A DNA stretch of 43,273 bases from MFZZ01 sp964582715 (GTDB lineage: Bacteria; Patescibacteriota; Microgenomatia; UBA1406; GWC2-37-13). Shown piece by piece: positions 23,150-30,524 of the stretch. The stretch is from NCBI GenBank assembly GCA_964582715.1, contig CAZOSM010000006.1, positions 1-43,273 of the forward strand, written 5' to 3'. The translations under genes were made by a program, and so were the position numbers. The stretch's first letter is position 1; every line of letters starts with the position of its first letter. The notes beneath the pieces were generated by a model. The model was not told where the DNA came from. It searched no databases and worked only from the letters and a program-made list of their open reading frames with translations.

Positions 23150-23683
23150 TTACAAGCAGCCACTCCATGCATTCTGTCCACCTTTAGCAATTTTAAATGC
23201 TGCTGTTTCTATGGCCTCCTTTGCTCCAAAACGCAGATCGGGATTAGGGTCATGTCCCATCTGATTCCGTGTCGCAATCCATGTTTCTGTTGAGAATTGG
23301 AACATACCTCCATATTCTCCGTTGGCAGCTCCAGGATGAGCACCAGACTCACAATAAGCTATTTTTTTTAATAATAATTTATCTGCACCATATTGGCTGC
23401 TATATTGATCAAAATATGATTCAAAAGAAGTTGGCGGCATTGGAGTTGCTGTTGGAGTAGGGGTTGGTGTGCTTGTCGGAGTTGGAGTTGCCGTTGGGGT
23501 AGGCGTACTTGTGGGTGTGGGGGTAAGTGTAGGAGTAGGTGAAGGTGTAATGGTAAGGGTAGGAGTTGGGATAAAAGGCATTGCTTGCACAATTTCCTCA
23601 GAGCGTGCATGAACTTGTGAAATAATAAGCAAGGATATAAAAAATGTTAATGCTGCAAGAATGAGTTGCTTCTTAGGTAGCAT
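23150..23683 (-). CDS. Secreted lytic transglycosylase-like protein
   Basis: A 177-residue protein. It has a signal peptide (about 1 to 26), a Thr-Pro repeat linker (residues 40 to 82, plus-strand 23438 to 23566) and a C-terminal lysozyme-fold domain (88 to 177). Features are I-A-Y-C-E-S-G with the likely catalytic E112, then G-E-Y-G-G-M-F-Q-F-S-T-E-T-W and F-G-A-K-E-A-I-E-T-A. This resembles Rpf/transglycosylase-like domains that cut peptidoglycan glycan strands. Two Cys (C111, C176) could form a disulfide outside the cell. Possible roles are wall turnover, or opening the wall for the pilus. TATAAT 5 nt before the ATG suggests a leaderless mRNA. Confidence 0.85.
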   Translation of the reverse strand: MLPKKQLILAALTFFISLLIISQVHARSEEIVQAMPFIPTPTLTITPSPTPTLTPTPTSTPTPTATPTPTSTPTPTPTATPMPPTSFESYFDQYSSQYGADKLLLKKIAYCESGAHPGAANGEYGGMFQFSTETWIATRNQMGHDPNPDLRFGAKEAIETAAFKIAKGGQNAWSGCL

Positions 23684-23711
23684 TTTTTATTATACCATTT
23701 AGGTAATAGAC

Positions 23712-25481
23712 TTAAGCAAGCTCATACTTTTCAAGAAGTTTTTGATTCCCTTCAATTTGGTATCTTAAGAGTTCAGAGTAAATACCTTCTTTCTTTGCTA
23801 ATGTTCCCGGAGCTCCGGAATCTACTATCTTACCTTCATCAATTACCAAAATGCGATCTGCATCTTGGATGGTAGAAAATCTGTGGGCAATGATAATAAC
23901 TAATTTATCTTTCATCAGTTGTTCTAATGCATCTTGAACAAGTTTTTCGCTTTTAGCATCCAATGAACTGGTGGCCTCATCTAGAATCAGAATAGGTCTA
24001 TTAGCCAGAATTGCACGGGCTATCTGAAGCCTTTGTTTTTGTCCCCCCGAAAGCTTCACACCACGTTCTCCTATTTCTTCATAAATCCCATTTTTAAATT
24101 TCATTACAAAGTCATAGGCATTGGCCTTTTTAAGAGCTAGTATGACATCTTTATCTGAAGCATGAGGACTACCATATGCTACATTCTCATATACAGTGGT
24201 TGAAAATAGTTCGTTTTCTTGAAATACCAAAGAAATATGAGAACGTACTTCCTGATGTGTAAGTTGTTTATAATCTTTTCCATTCATGATGATACTTCCA
24301 GAAGTTGCATCATAAAACTTAAGAATTAAATGAATGAGCGTAGATTTGCCAGCACCACTATGCCCCACAAGAGCAATGGTTTCCTTTTTTGAAAGCTCAA
24401 AAGACACATCCTTTAATACCTTACCTCCATTTGGATATTCAAAAGAAACGTTCTGGAAAGTTATTGATGGATGAGAAAATAATACCTTTACTTTTTTAGT
24501 AGGTAATTTTTCTACTGATTGAAGATCTAATATTTCAAAATATTCTTTTGAACCAGTTTCTGCCTGTTGAATCCTTTCCAAAATGAAACTCATAGCAAAA
24601 AGAGGTCGTCTAATTTGATTTAAATATTGAATAATCAATACCATCTCTCCTATTGAAATAATACCTACAAAGGTATTTCTAAATACAATTATTGAGACAA
24701 TAATGAGCCCTAGCTCAAGTCCGAAATTACGCAAAAAATTTAGAATATGATATGTCATTGACTGTTTATCATAAATTTCTACGCTTTGATCCAGTTTTTT
24801 TGAAACAAAACTCCATTCTTGCCCTTGAGTGTTATAACTTTTAACTAGTCTGATATTTCCAATTACTTCCTGAATTCTTCCTCTTGTAATATCTTCTATC
24901 TTATTCTTTTCAATCTGTCTTTCTCCCCACTTCTTTGTCGAATAGCGACTGACCAGAATATAGAAAGGGAAAATTATAGAGACTAGGAGCGCAATAGGTA
25001 CACTATAAAAAGCAAGCACAATAATAATGAACACACTGCGCAGCAATGCAGGAACGATAAAGTTAGTGGCTGAACCAAGAAAATCTTGAAGTGCAATAAT
25101 GCCTCGATTTAATTGATTGATAATTTTTCCAGAAATTTGTGAATCAAAATAATGTTGAGGAAGTGTAAAAATTTTGTTGTAGAAGTGTTCTGTTAAAAAT
25201 TTACCTATACGTGCTGTCGTGAAATCTCCAATACGTTGATTAACTGATTCCAATAATACTGCCAAAATACTCGATCCGAATAAAAGAGCAATAAGTAAAT
25301 ATAACCTTTGGATATCTCCGGTGCCAGAGGTTATTTGCAGCTCAATCTGGTCTACAATAAGCTTCATGAAGTACGGAGAGACAAGCTCTAAAGCTGTCAT
25401 GACCACGATTATCCCTGAAATGAGATAAATATATCTATGATAAGATTTCGCTAATCGAATGACTTTAATAATATTTTGCAT
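23712..25481 (-). CDS. ABC exporter, half-transporter (MsbA/MDR type)
   Basis: A 589-residue fusion of a six-helix membrane domain (about 15 to 310) and an ATPase domain (340 to 589). Motifs: Walker A G-H-S-G-A-G-K-S-T (373 to 381), Q-loop near 421 (V-F-Q-E-N), signature L-S-G-G-Q (477 to 481), Walker B I-L-I-L-D-E (497 to 502) and H-loop A-H-R-F-S. All catalytic positions are intact. It works as a dimer and could export lipid, peptide or drug; the substrate is not evident. It stands alone, with no partner half-transporter next to it. TACAAT lies 6 nt before its ATG, suggesting a leaderless transcript of its own. Confidence 0.92.
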   Translation of the reverse strand: MQNIIKVIRLAKSYHRYIYLISGIIVVMTALELVSPYFMKLIVDQIELQITSGTGDIQRLYLLIALLFGSSILAVLLESVNQRIGDFTTARIGKFLTEHFYNKIFTLPQHYFDSQISGKIINQLNRGIIALQDFLGSATNFIVPALLRSVFIIIVLAFYSVPIALLVSIIFPFYILVSRYSTKKWGERQIEKNKIEDITRGRIQEVIGNIRLVKSYNTQGQEWSFVSKKLDQSVEIYDKQSMTYHILNFLRNFGLELGLIIVSIIVFRNTFVGIISIGEMVLIIQYLNQIRRPLFAMSFILERIQQAETGSKEYFEILDLQSVEKLPTKKVKVLFSHPSITFQNVSFEYPNGGKVLKDVSFELSKKETIALVGHSGAGKSTLIHLILKFYDATSGSIIMNGKDYKQLTHQEVRSHISLVFQENELFSTTVYENVAYGSPHASDKDVILALKKANAYDFVMKFKNGIYEEIGERGVKLSGGQKQRLQIARAILANRPILILDEATSSLDAKSEKLVQDALEQLMKDKLVIIIAHRFSTIQDADRILVIDEGKIVDSGAPGTLAKKEGIYSELLRYQIEGNQKLLEKYELA

Positions 25482-25527
25482 GTAGATATTGTAGCATGGA
25501 AGTTAAGACCGTACTAAAGAAGTTATG

Positions 25528-25948
25528 TGGAGATGCCGGGAGTTGAACCCGGATCCGCAAAGGCTCTAAAATAAATGTTTTGCTAGAGATAGAATATTTT
25601 TATGTATGCTTAAACCGGTAAATATACAAACCTAGTTTAAGCTTCCGATTTTATTAGGTTCGATCAATATAAGATCGAGAACTTACCTTGACCTACATTG
25701 GTAAAGTTAGTCTTTTAAGTCCACCAATATAACTTAAAAGAAACTGTCCTTTCCGCTTATGCAGCAAATGCTACATTGTAAGAAAATTGAGAAGCAAATT
25801 TTGCTTCAGCAATATCTCTTATTTCAGCTTTAAGTCCAGCTACAGCTTTCTCAAATGAGTTTGCATGTATTGTTTTTCCATTTGTCGGATAGGTCCGCTC
25901 TAGCCATTTATAAAAGTGCATATCTTCACGTCGAAGCCGTGCATCCCC
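25528..25948 (-). ncRNA. ssrA: tmRNA (SsrA)
   Basis: On the minus strand the 5' end GGGGATG (plus 25942 to 25948) pairs with the 3' end CATCTCC (25529 to 25535) as the tRNA-like acceptor stem. The 5' part has the usual GGCTTCGACG and the 3' part a T-arm with GGGTTCAACTCCC. The tag frame is set by AATACAT-GCAAAC, which matches the E. coli AATAGTC-GCAAAC context: resume codon GCA at 25864 to 25862, stop TAA at 25759 to 25757. It encodes 35 residues beginning A-N-S-F-E-K-A-V and ending S-Y-N-V-A-F-A-A. CCA is not encoded. It rescues stalled ribosomes with SmpB, encoded immediately upstream. Confidence 0.95.
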
Positions 25949-26397
25949 TATGTTTTCAAATACTCTTTTACCTCTCTTTTTTGATCTCTTTCTATATCAC
26001 GAGCTTTGTCTAATCGCTTTGTACCAATCTCTCCTCGAGCTTTTGCTAAAGCGATAGAAAGCTTAATTCTACGTCCTTTAGTATAGCATGCTATAGGTAT
26101 AATAGTCAACTTCCCAGCGCCCTGAAGTTTTGTCTTTAAACGAATAATTTCTTTCTTATGAAGTAGTAGTTTTCTTTTTCTTACAGGATTATACCCTTCC
26201 TGGCGTATAAATTTATAAGCTGGAATTTCCGCACTATATAAGATTGCTTCATCGTCAATAATTTTTACAAATGACCCTTCCAATTTAATGCCACCATTTA
26301 AAACCGACTTTACCTCCCCACCGCTAAGCACTATGCCGGCCTCAAATGTCTCTAGTTCCTGATAATTTCTGTGAAAAATCCTGTTTGCAACTTTCAT
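25948..26397 (-). CDS. smpB: SsrA-binding protein SmpB
   Basis: A 149-residue protein matching SmpB throughout: N-R-x-x-x-x-x-Y near the N-terminus, E-T-F-E-A-G-I-V-L-S-G-G-E-V-K-S, G-S-F-V-K-I, R-K-R-K-L-L-L-H-K-K-E-I, and the basic tail with K-R-x-x-x-K-A-R-D-I. It binds the tRNA-like part of tmRNA, and its tail reads the empty mRNA channel. I chose M-K-V-A-N-R at 26397; the longer frame to 26496 has no family match and runs over the divergent promoter. Its stop codon TAG shares its last base with the first base of tmRNA. TACAAT 7 nt before the ATG suggests a leaderless mRNA. Confidence 0.94.
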   Translation of the reverse strand: MKVANRIFHRNYQELETFEAGIVLSGGEVKSVLNGGIKLEGSFVKIIDDEAILYSAEIPAYKFIRQEGYNPVRKRKLLLHKKEIIRLKTKLQGAGKLTIIPIACYTKGRRIKLSIALAKARGEIGTKRLDKARDIERDQKREVKEYLKT

Positions 26398-26475
26398 ATG
26401 GATGATTGTATCATGAAAAAATGATATTTTACAGCTCAGCTTGTTGCTCAAGTACATGTATTTTATAATGAAGCA
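26398..26475. promoter_or_regulatory. Divergent promoters, smpB and DUF5989 cassette
   Basis: Plus strand: TTGTTG (26441 to 26446), a 17-bp spacer, TATAAT (26464 to 26469), 6 nt, then ATG at 26476. Minus strand: TACAAT (26405 to 26410), 7 nt, then the smpB ATG at 26397. Both would give mRNAs that begin at or near the start codon. Confidence 0.65.
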
Positions 26476-26628
26476 ATGATTGCAACTATCAGGCAACTTT
26501 TTACGCTTCTTTCTAAAACGAACAAATTATGGATTATTCCTATTATTTTATTCTTGGTAATTATTGTACTGGTGGTAGTTGCAGCTCAAACCTCACCTGT
26601 TCCGGTATTTTTATATCCATTAATTTAA
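26476..26628 (+). CDS. DUF5989 family small membrane protein
   Basis: A 50-residue protein with the family layout: a short amphipathic helix (I-R-Q-L-F-T-L-L-S-K-T-N-K-L-W), one membrane helix (I-I-P-I-I-L-F-L-V-I-I-V-L-V-V-V-A) and an end with A-Q-T-S-P-V-P-V-F-L-Y-P-L-I. Proteins of this family sit directly upstream of O-carbamoyltransferases in capsule and saxitoxin-type clusters, often with SxtJ; their job is not established. Here it opens a three-gene run with the 60-residue membrane protein (3 nt gap) and the carbamoyltransferase. It has its own TATAAT 6 nt before the ATG. Confidence 0.8.
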   Translation: MIATIRQLFTLLSKTNKLWIIPIILFLVIIVLVVVAAQTSPVPVFLYPLI

Positions 26629-26631
26629 TCG

Positions 26632-26814
26632 ATGATTCGGTTGTTTAAAAAAATCAATGAGCTGTTTATTGTTATAGTCCTGATTGCATTTTACTTCTTT
26701 GTTATGGGTTTGGGTAAAATACTGCACCTGTTTTTAAGTAAAAAAAGTTCACCTTCTCATTCATACTGGATAAAGCCAGATGACAAAGCATTAGATGTTT
26801 ACTCTGCATATTAA
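26632..26814 (+). CDS. Short membrane protein in the SxtJ position
   Basis: A 60-residue protein: basic start (M-I-R-L-F-K-K-I-N), one membrane helix (about 10 to 37, F-I-V-I-V-L-I-A-F-Y-F-F-V-M-G-L) and a polar tail with S-Y-W-I-K-P. It lies 3 nt after DUF5989 and its stop overlaps the carbamoyltransferase ATG (TAATG), so the three are surely co-translated. SxtJ membrane proteins that normally hold this place are about twice as long; this may be a reduced SxtJ or an unrelated small partner that docks the enzyme to the membrane. Confidence 0.65.
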   Translation: MIRLFKKINELFIVIVLIAFYFFVMGLGKILHLFLSKKSSPSHSYWIKPDDKALDVYSAY

Positions 26815-28499
26815 TGTATATACTAGGCATTTCTGCTTATTACCATGATAGTGCTGCAGTCTTATTAAAAGACGGAAAGGTTGTGCGGGCATTTGAAGAG
26901 GAACGGTTTACACGCATTAAACATGATAATAGTTTTCCAATTAAAGCTATTGAGAAATGTTTAGAGTTGGAGCAGATTAAGATACATGATATAGACTATA
27001 TGGCTTATTACGAAAAGCCTTTACTCAAATTTGAAAGAATCATAGAAACTTTTATTGAAACCTACCCTTTTTCTGTAAAACCTTTTATAAAGGCAATACC
27101 GGAGTGGTTTGGAGATAAAATAAAAGTTGAAGATATCATCAGGAAAAAACTAGCATATAAAGGAAGAATATTGTTTGTTCCACATCACATATCGCATGCT
27201 GCATCAACCTTTTATCCTTCTCCATATAAAAAAGCTGGAATCCTTACTATTGACGGCGTTGGAGAATATCAAACCACTGGATTGTGGATCGGTGAGACCA
27301 CTAAGTTAACACCTCTTGCATCAATTAACTTTCCACATTCCATGGGTCTTCTTTATTCTACATTTACTGCATTCCTTGGATTTAAGGTTAATAATGATGA
27401 ATGGAAGATGATGGGACTTTCGGCATATGGAAAACCTACATATAAAGAACAAATATATAAGATTATCGATATAAAAGAAGATGGAAGCTTCAAACTTAAT
27501 TTAGAATACTTTGCGTTTCGGGAATCTTTTCAGATGTGGTCCAACAAATTTGAAGAGTTGTTTGGAAAACCCAAAGCCCCTGGTGAAACTTTTAACAAAC
27601 GTCATAAGGATATTGCTGCCAGTATTCAACAAGTAACTGAAGAAATATACATCAGAATATTAAACCATCTATATGAATTAACTAAAACTGATAATCTTTG
27701 TGTTAGTGGTGGAGTTGCTTTAAATGCACTTGCCAATGGACTTATTTATTCACAAACTCCTTTTAAGAATGTATATATATTTGGACCAGCTGGAGATAGT
27801 GCAGCTGCAGTTGGAGCTGCTTTATATGCGTATCATAGAGTACTCAAAGTAAAAGCGCGACAAGAAATACAAAATTTATACTTGGGGAATGAATATGATG
27901 ATGTATATATTGAACAGTTATTGAAAAATAACAAACTAAAGTACAAGAAATATAATGAAAAAGAGTTAATTGATAAAACTGCTCAATTGCTTGCTAGAAA
28001 TAAAATAGTCGGTTGGTTTCAGGGACGTATGGAATTTGGACCACGTGCTCTAGGATCGCGTTCGCTTCTTGCGAATCCTAAGCTAAAAGATATGAAAGAT
28101 AAGGTAAATGAAGTAAAAATGAGAGAGCAATTTAGACCGTTTGCAGCATCAGCTCTTCAAGATAAAGTCCAAGAACTATTTCAGGTGCCAGAAAAAAATC
28201 ATAACTCTCCTTTTATGAATGTTGTTTTTCAAGTAAAACCAAAAGCTAAAAATAAAATTGCTGCAATCGTACATGCAGATGGGACGTGTCGTATACAGAC
28301 CGTGGATAAGAAGACTAATCCTCTGTACTATGAACTTATTAAAAGATTTTATGAACTCACTAATATTCCTTGTGTGCTTAATACCAGTTTAAATACTAAA
28401 ATAGAACCTATCGTAGAACATCCTGAGCAAGCGATACATGATTTGAAAACTACAACGATGGATTATTTGGTTATTGGAAGTTTTGTTGTAGAAAAATGA
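26814..28499 (+). CDS. O-carbamoyltransferase (NodU/CmcH/TobZ family)
   Basis: A 561-residue enzyme with the two domains of the family. The N-terminal actin-like/Kae1-like domain shows I-S-A-Y-Y-H-D-S-A-A-V, E-E-R-F-T-R-I-K-H-D, H-H-I-S-H-A-A-S-T-F, I-D-G-V-G-E and G-G-V-A-L-N-A. The C-terminal YrdC-like part shows G-W-F-Q-G-R-M-E-F-G-P-R-A-L-G-S-R-S and F-R-P-F-A. It makes carbamoyl-AMP from carbamoyl phosphate and ATP and moves the carbamoyl group to a hydroxyl, here probably of a surface sugar. Its stop abuts that of the convergent SGNH gene with no gap. Confidence 0.93.
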   Translation: MYILGISAYYHDSAAVLLKDGKVVRAFEEERFTRIKHDNSFPIKAIEKCLELEQIKIHDIDYMAYYEKPLLKFERIIETFIETYPFSVKPFIKAIPEWFGDKIKVEDIIRKKLAYKGRILFVPHHISHAASTFYPSPYKKAGILTIDGVGEYQTTGLWIGETTKLTPLASINFPHSMGLLYSTFTAFLGFKVNNDEWKMMGLSAYGKPTYKEQIYKIIDIKEDGSFKLNLEYFAFRESFQMWSNKFEELFGKPKAPGETFNKRHKDIAASIQQVTEEIYIRILNHLYELTKTDNLCVSGGVALNALANGLIYSQTPFKNVYIFGPAGDSAAAVGAALYAYHRVLKVKARQEIQNLYLGNEYDDVYIEQLLKNNKLKYKKYNEKELIDKTAQLLARNKIVGWFQGRMEFGPRALGSRSLLANPKLKDMKDKVNEVKMREQFRPFAASALQDKVQELFQVPEKNHNSPFMNVVFQVKPKAKNKIAAIVHADGTCRIQTVDKKTNPLYYELIKRFYELTNIPCVLNTSLNTKIEPIVEHPEQAIHDLKTTTMDYLVIGSFVVEK

Positions 28500-29492
28500 T
28501 TAGTTGCAAAATTTAGCACTATTTTTTTTCATATATGTATACACTTCTTCCGCAATAACTGTATGACCTCTTTCATTTGGATGACCATCATCTGGGATAT
28601 AGAATTCTGGATGATCTGCAGCATTAGGAAGTCCATTAAATAGATATTTGTTGGGACTATTACTGATATAGCCTTGTAATAAATCTTTAACTTCCCTTAC
28701 ATCATTCTTCAATCCAATCATCATAACTTTATTAGTATAGATCCTATCAAATTCCGCAAGAAATTTTTTTTGCTCCTCCATCAACAGTCGCGGTTCATAC
28801 GTCTTATATATATCTTTCATAGCCATTGCCCATGAAGGATAAAACACACCTTGACTAATGAATTCATTTCTTTGAGATTCTGTTATTTGCTGATCATAAT
28901 ATCTTTCTTTTTCTAATACAAGTTCGTTAATTTGAAAGACATCATCTGCCTTTATGAACCATATAACTAAATCAGGATTATATTTAGCACCTCTCAATTT
29001 ATATCTTTCAACTGAATATTGTATGTCATATCCGTAAACGCCTAAATTAATTACTTCTACTTTATTAAGTTTTTTACACAGAGTAGGATTATTCAGCTTA
29101 TCTTCTAATATCTCCGTCCAATTTTCTTCAAGCTTCATAAATAAGCCAAATGTAAAGGAGTCACCAAGGGTTATTATTCTAAAAGTATTGGGGTCTTTTT
29201 CTATTTGATACTCATATCTCTCATGTAGAGAATCTGCATTGATAGAATACTCTATTTCGAGGGGATGATGATCCATACTGGATTGTGTGCTATTAGCTAA
29301 AGGTTCATAAAAGTATTTCAATTCCTTTGATCTGTACTGAAGCTCCTTTTTATTAATGGGATTTATGTTTACTTCACCTAATGTATTTTCCTTATTATGA
29401 GTAATTCGCTGAGCTAATACTACTATGAATAATAATTGCATTAATAAAACTATGGAAAATATAGTTATTTTAATTGTGTTAGATCTCATCAT
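28500..29492 (-). CDS. Membrane-anchored SGNH/GDSL hydrolase-like protein, copy 2
   Basis: A 330-residue protein with an N-terminal membrane helix (about 8 to 28) and an SGNH-fold domain. Block I is I-T-L-G-D-S-F-T-F-G with S112; block II has N-L-G-V-Y-G-Y-D; the last block has P-D-D-G-H-P-N-E-R-G-H with the Asp/His pair. It should be an esterase or acyltransferase that acts outside the membrane, perhaps removing or adding acyl groups on the glycan. It overlaps the upstream copy by 14 nt, and the two are clear paralogues from a tandem duplication. The start can be either of two adjacent ATGs (29492 or 29489). Confidence 0.8.
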   Translation of the reverse strand: MMRSNTIKITIFSIVLLMQLLFIVVLAQRITHNKENTLGEVNINPINKKELQYRSKELKYFYEPLANSTQSSMDHHPLEIEYSINADSLHERYEYQIEKDPNTFRIITLGDSFTFGLFMKLEENWTEILEDKLNNPTLCKKLNKVEVINLGVYGYDIQYSVERYKLRGAKYNPDLVIWFIKADDVFQINELVLEKERYYDQQITESQRNEFISQGVFYPSWAMAMKDIYKTYEPRLLMEEQKKFLAEFDRIYTNKVMMIGLKNDVREVKDLLQGYISNSPNKYLFNGLPNAADHPEFYIPDDGHPNERGHTVIAEEVYTYMKKNSAKFCN

Positions 29493-30438
29493 TACAGTTT
29501 ACATAATTATTCATAACATATTCTGTAAGCTCTCCTGCGATCAATGTATGGCCAGCTTGGTTAGGATGGCCATCGTTTGGAAACACAAGAGAACTATCTT
29601 GTTCCAAATCTGTCTTTAATTGCAATAATGTACTGTTATCATTTCTAGAGATATAATTTTCTAACACGGTAACTAAAAGATCTTGTTCTGTTGGTAAGGC
29701 CATTAATAATAAATCTCCTTGGTAATACTTATTAAGTTCTACTAAATTAGTACTCTGAATTTTAATTAACTCATCTTCGGACATATCGTTTTGAAATCTT
29801 TTAAATACAGTTTCCCAAGCGAATCCGGCGTTCAAATTACCATGATCACTTATATTCCCCATTGCTTTTTCTATTTTCTCAATACTTGCTCTCATTTTGT
29901 CATTTAACTGCCAGATATCTTCACCTCTTAAAAAAAAGATAACTAGATCAGGATTATACTTTTGTCCTCGTATTCGAAATCTTTCTATAGAATACTGAAT
30001 GTCATACCCTGAAACTCCCAGATTAATTACTTCAATTTTTTTACATTTCACTTCTTCACTCAACTGCTTTTCTAAAAGTTCTGTCCAGTTTTCATGAGTT
30101 TTAACAAATAAACCAAATGTAAACGAATCACCGAGGGTGATAATTCTATAAGTATCCTCCTCCTTTATAACTGGATAATCCTTTAATTCATGTAACGTAT
30201 CACTATTTACATAATTAATGGTATTATATGGAGAATTTGTAATAATTTCTTTTAATTCAGTATTGGCAGGCAATTCATAATAGTAGGTATATGATGATTG
30301 ATTGTCTCGACTTATTGTTTTTGCAGAAAGGGCATTAATAGTGGGCTTTTCATTTAATTTTTTCTTATAAATGAAAAAAAATAATCCAATGATTACAAAA
30401 CATTGAACTATAATTAAAATAAGTAGTTTGACCTTCAT
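29479..30438 (-). CDS. Membrane-anchored SGNH/GDSL hydrolase-like protein, copy 1
   Basis: A 319-residue protein: N-terminal membrane helix (about 3 to 24), linker, then the SGNH domain with I-T-L-G-D-S-F-T-F-G (S105), N-L-G-V-S-G-Y-D and P-N-D-G-H-P-N-Q-A-G-H near the C-terminus. It shares long stretches with copy 2, including N-P-D-L-V-I and E-R-F-R-I-R-G-Q-K-Y. SGNH proteins of this type are often next to carbamoyltransferase/DUF5989 cassettes. TATACT exactly 6 nt before the ATG suggests a leaderless mRNA for the pair. Substrate is unknown; acyl chains on the exported polysaccharide are most likely by context. Confidence 0.8.
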   Translation of the reverse strand: MKVKLLILIIVQCFVIIGLFFFIYKKKLNEKPTINALSAKTISRDNQSSYTYYYELPANTELKEIITNSPYNTINYVNSDTLHELKDYPVIKEEDTYRIITLGDSFTFGLFVKTHENWTELLEKQLSEEVKCKKIEVINLGVSGYDIQYSIERFRIRGQKYNPDLVIFFLRGEDIWQLNDKMRASIEKIEKAMGNISDHGNLNAGFAWETVFKRFQNDMSEDELIKIQSTNLVELNKYYQGDLLLMALPTEQDLLVTVLENYISRNDNSTLLQLKTDLEQDSSLVFPNDGHPNQAGHTLIAGELTEYVMNNYVNCNDEI

Positions 30439-30524
30439 CTTATCAGTATAAATAAAAGGTTAGCTCGATAAAAGCAACTTACCTAGTATAATGATATTGC
30501 TAGATATTTACATTCTTCTATTTT

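Noticed and set aside
23438..23566. Short-period repeat that could look like a CRISPR or tandem array
   Set aside because: It is the coding sequence of the Thr-Pro linker of the secreted transglycosylase, in frame, with no spacers.
26398..26496. 33-residue N-terminal extension of SmpB
   Set aside because: It does not match the family and runs over the divergent promoter and the start of the DUF5989 gene.
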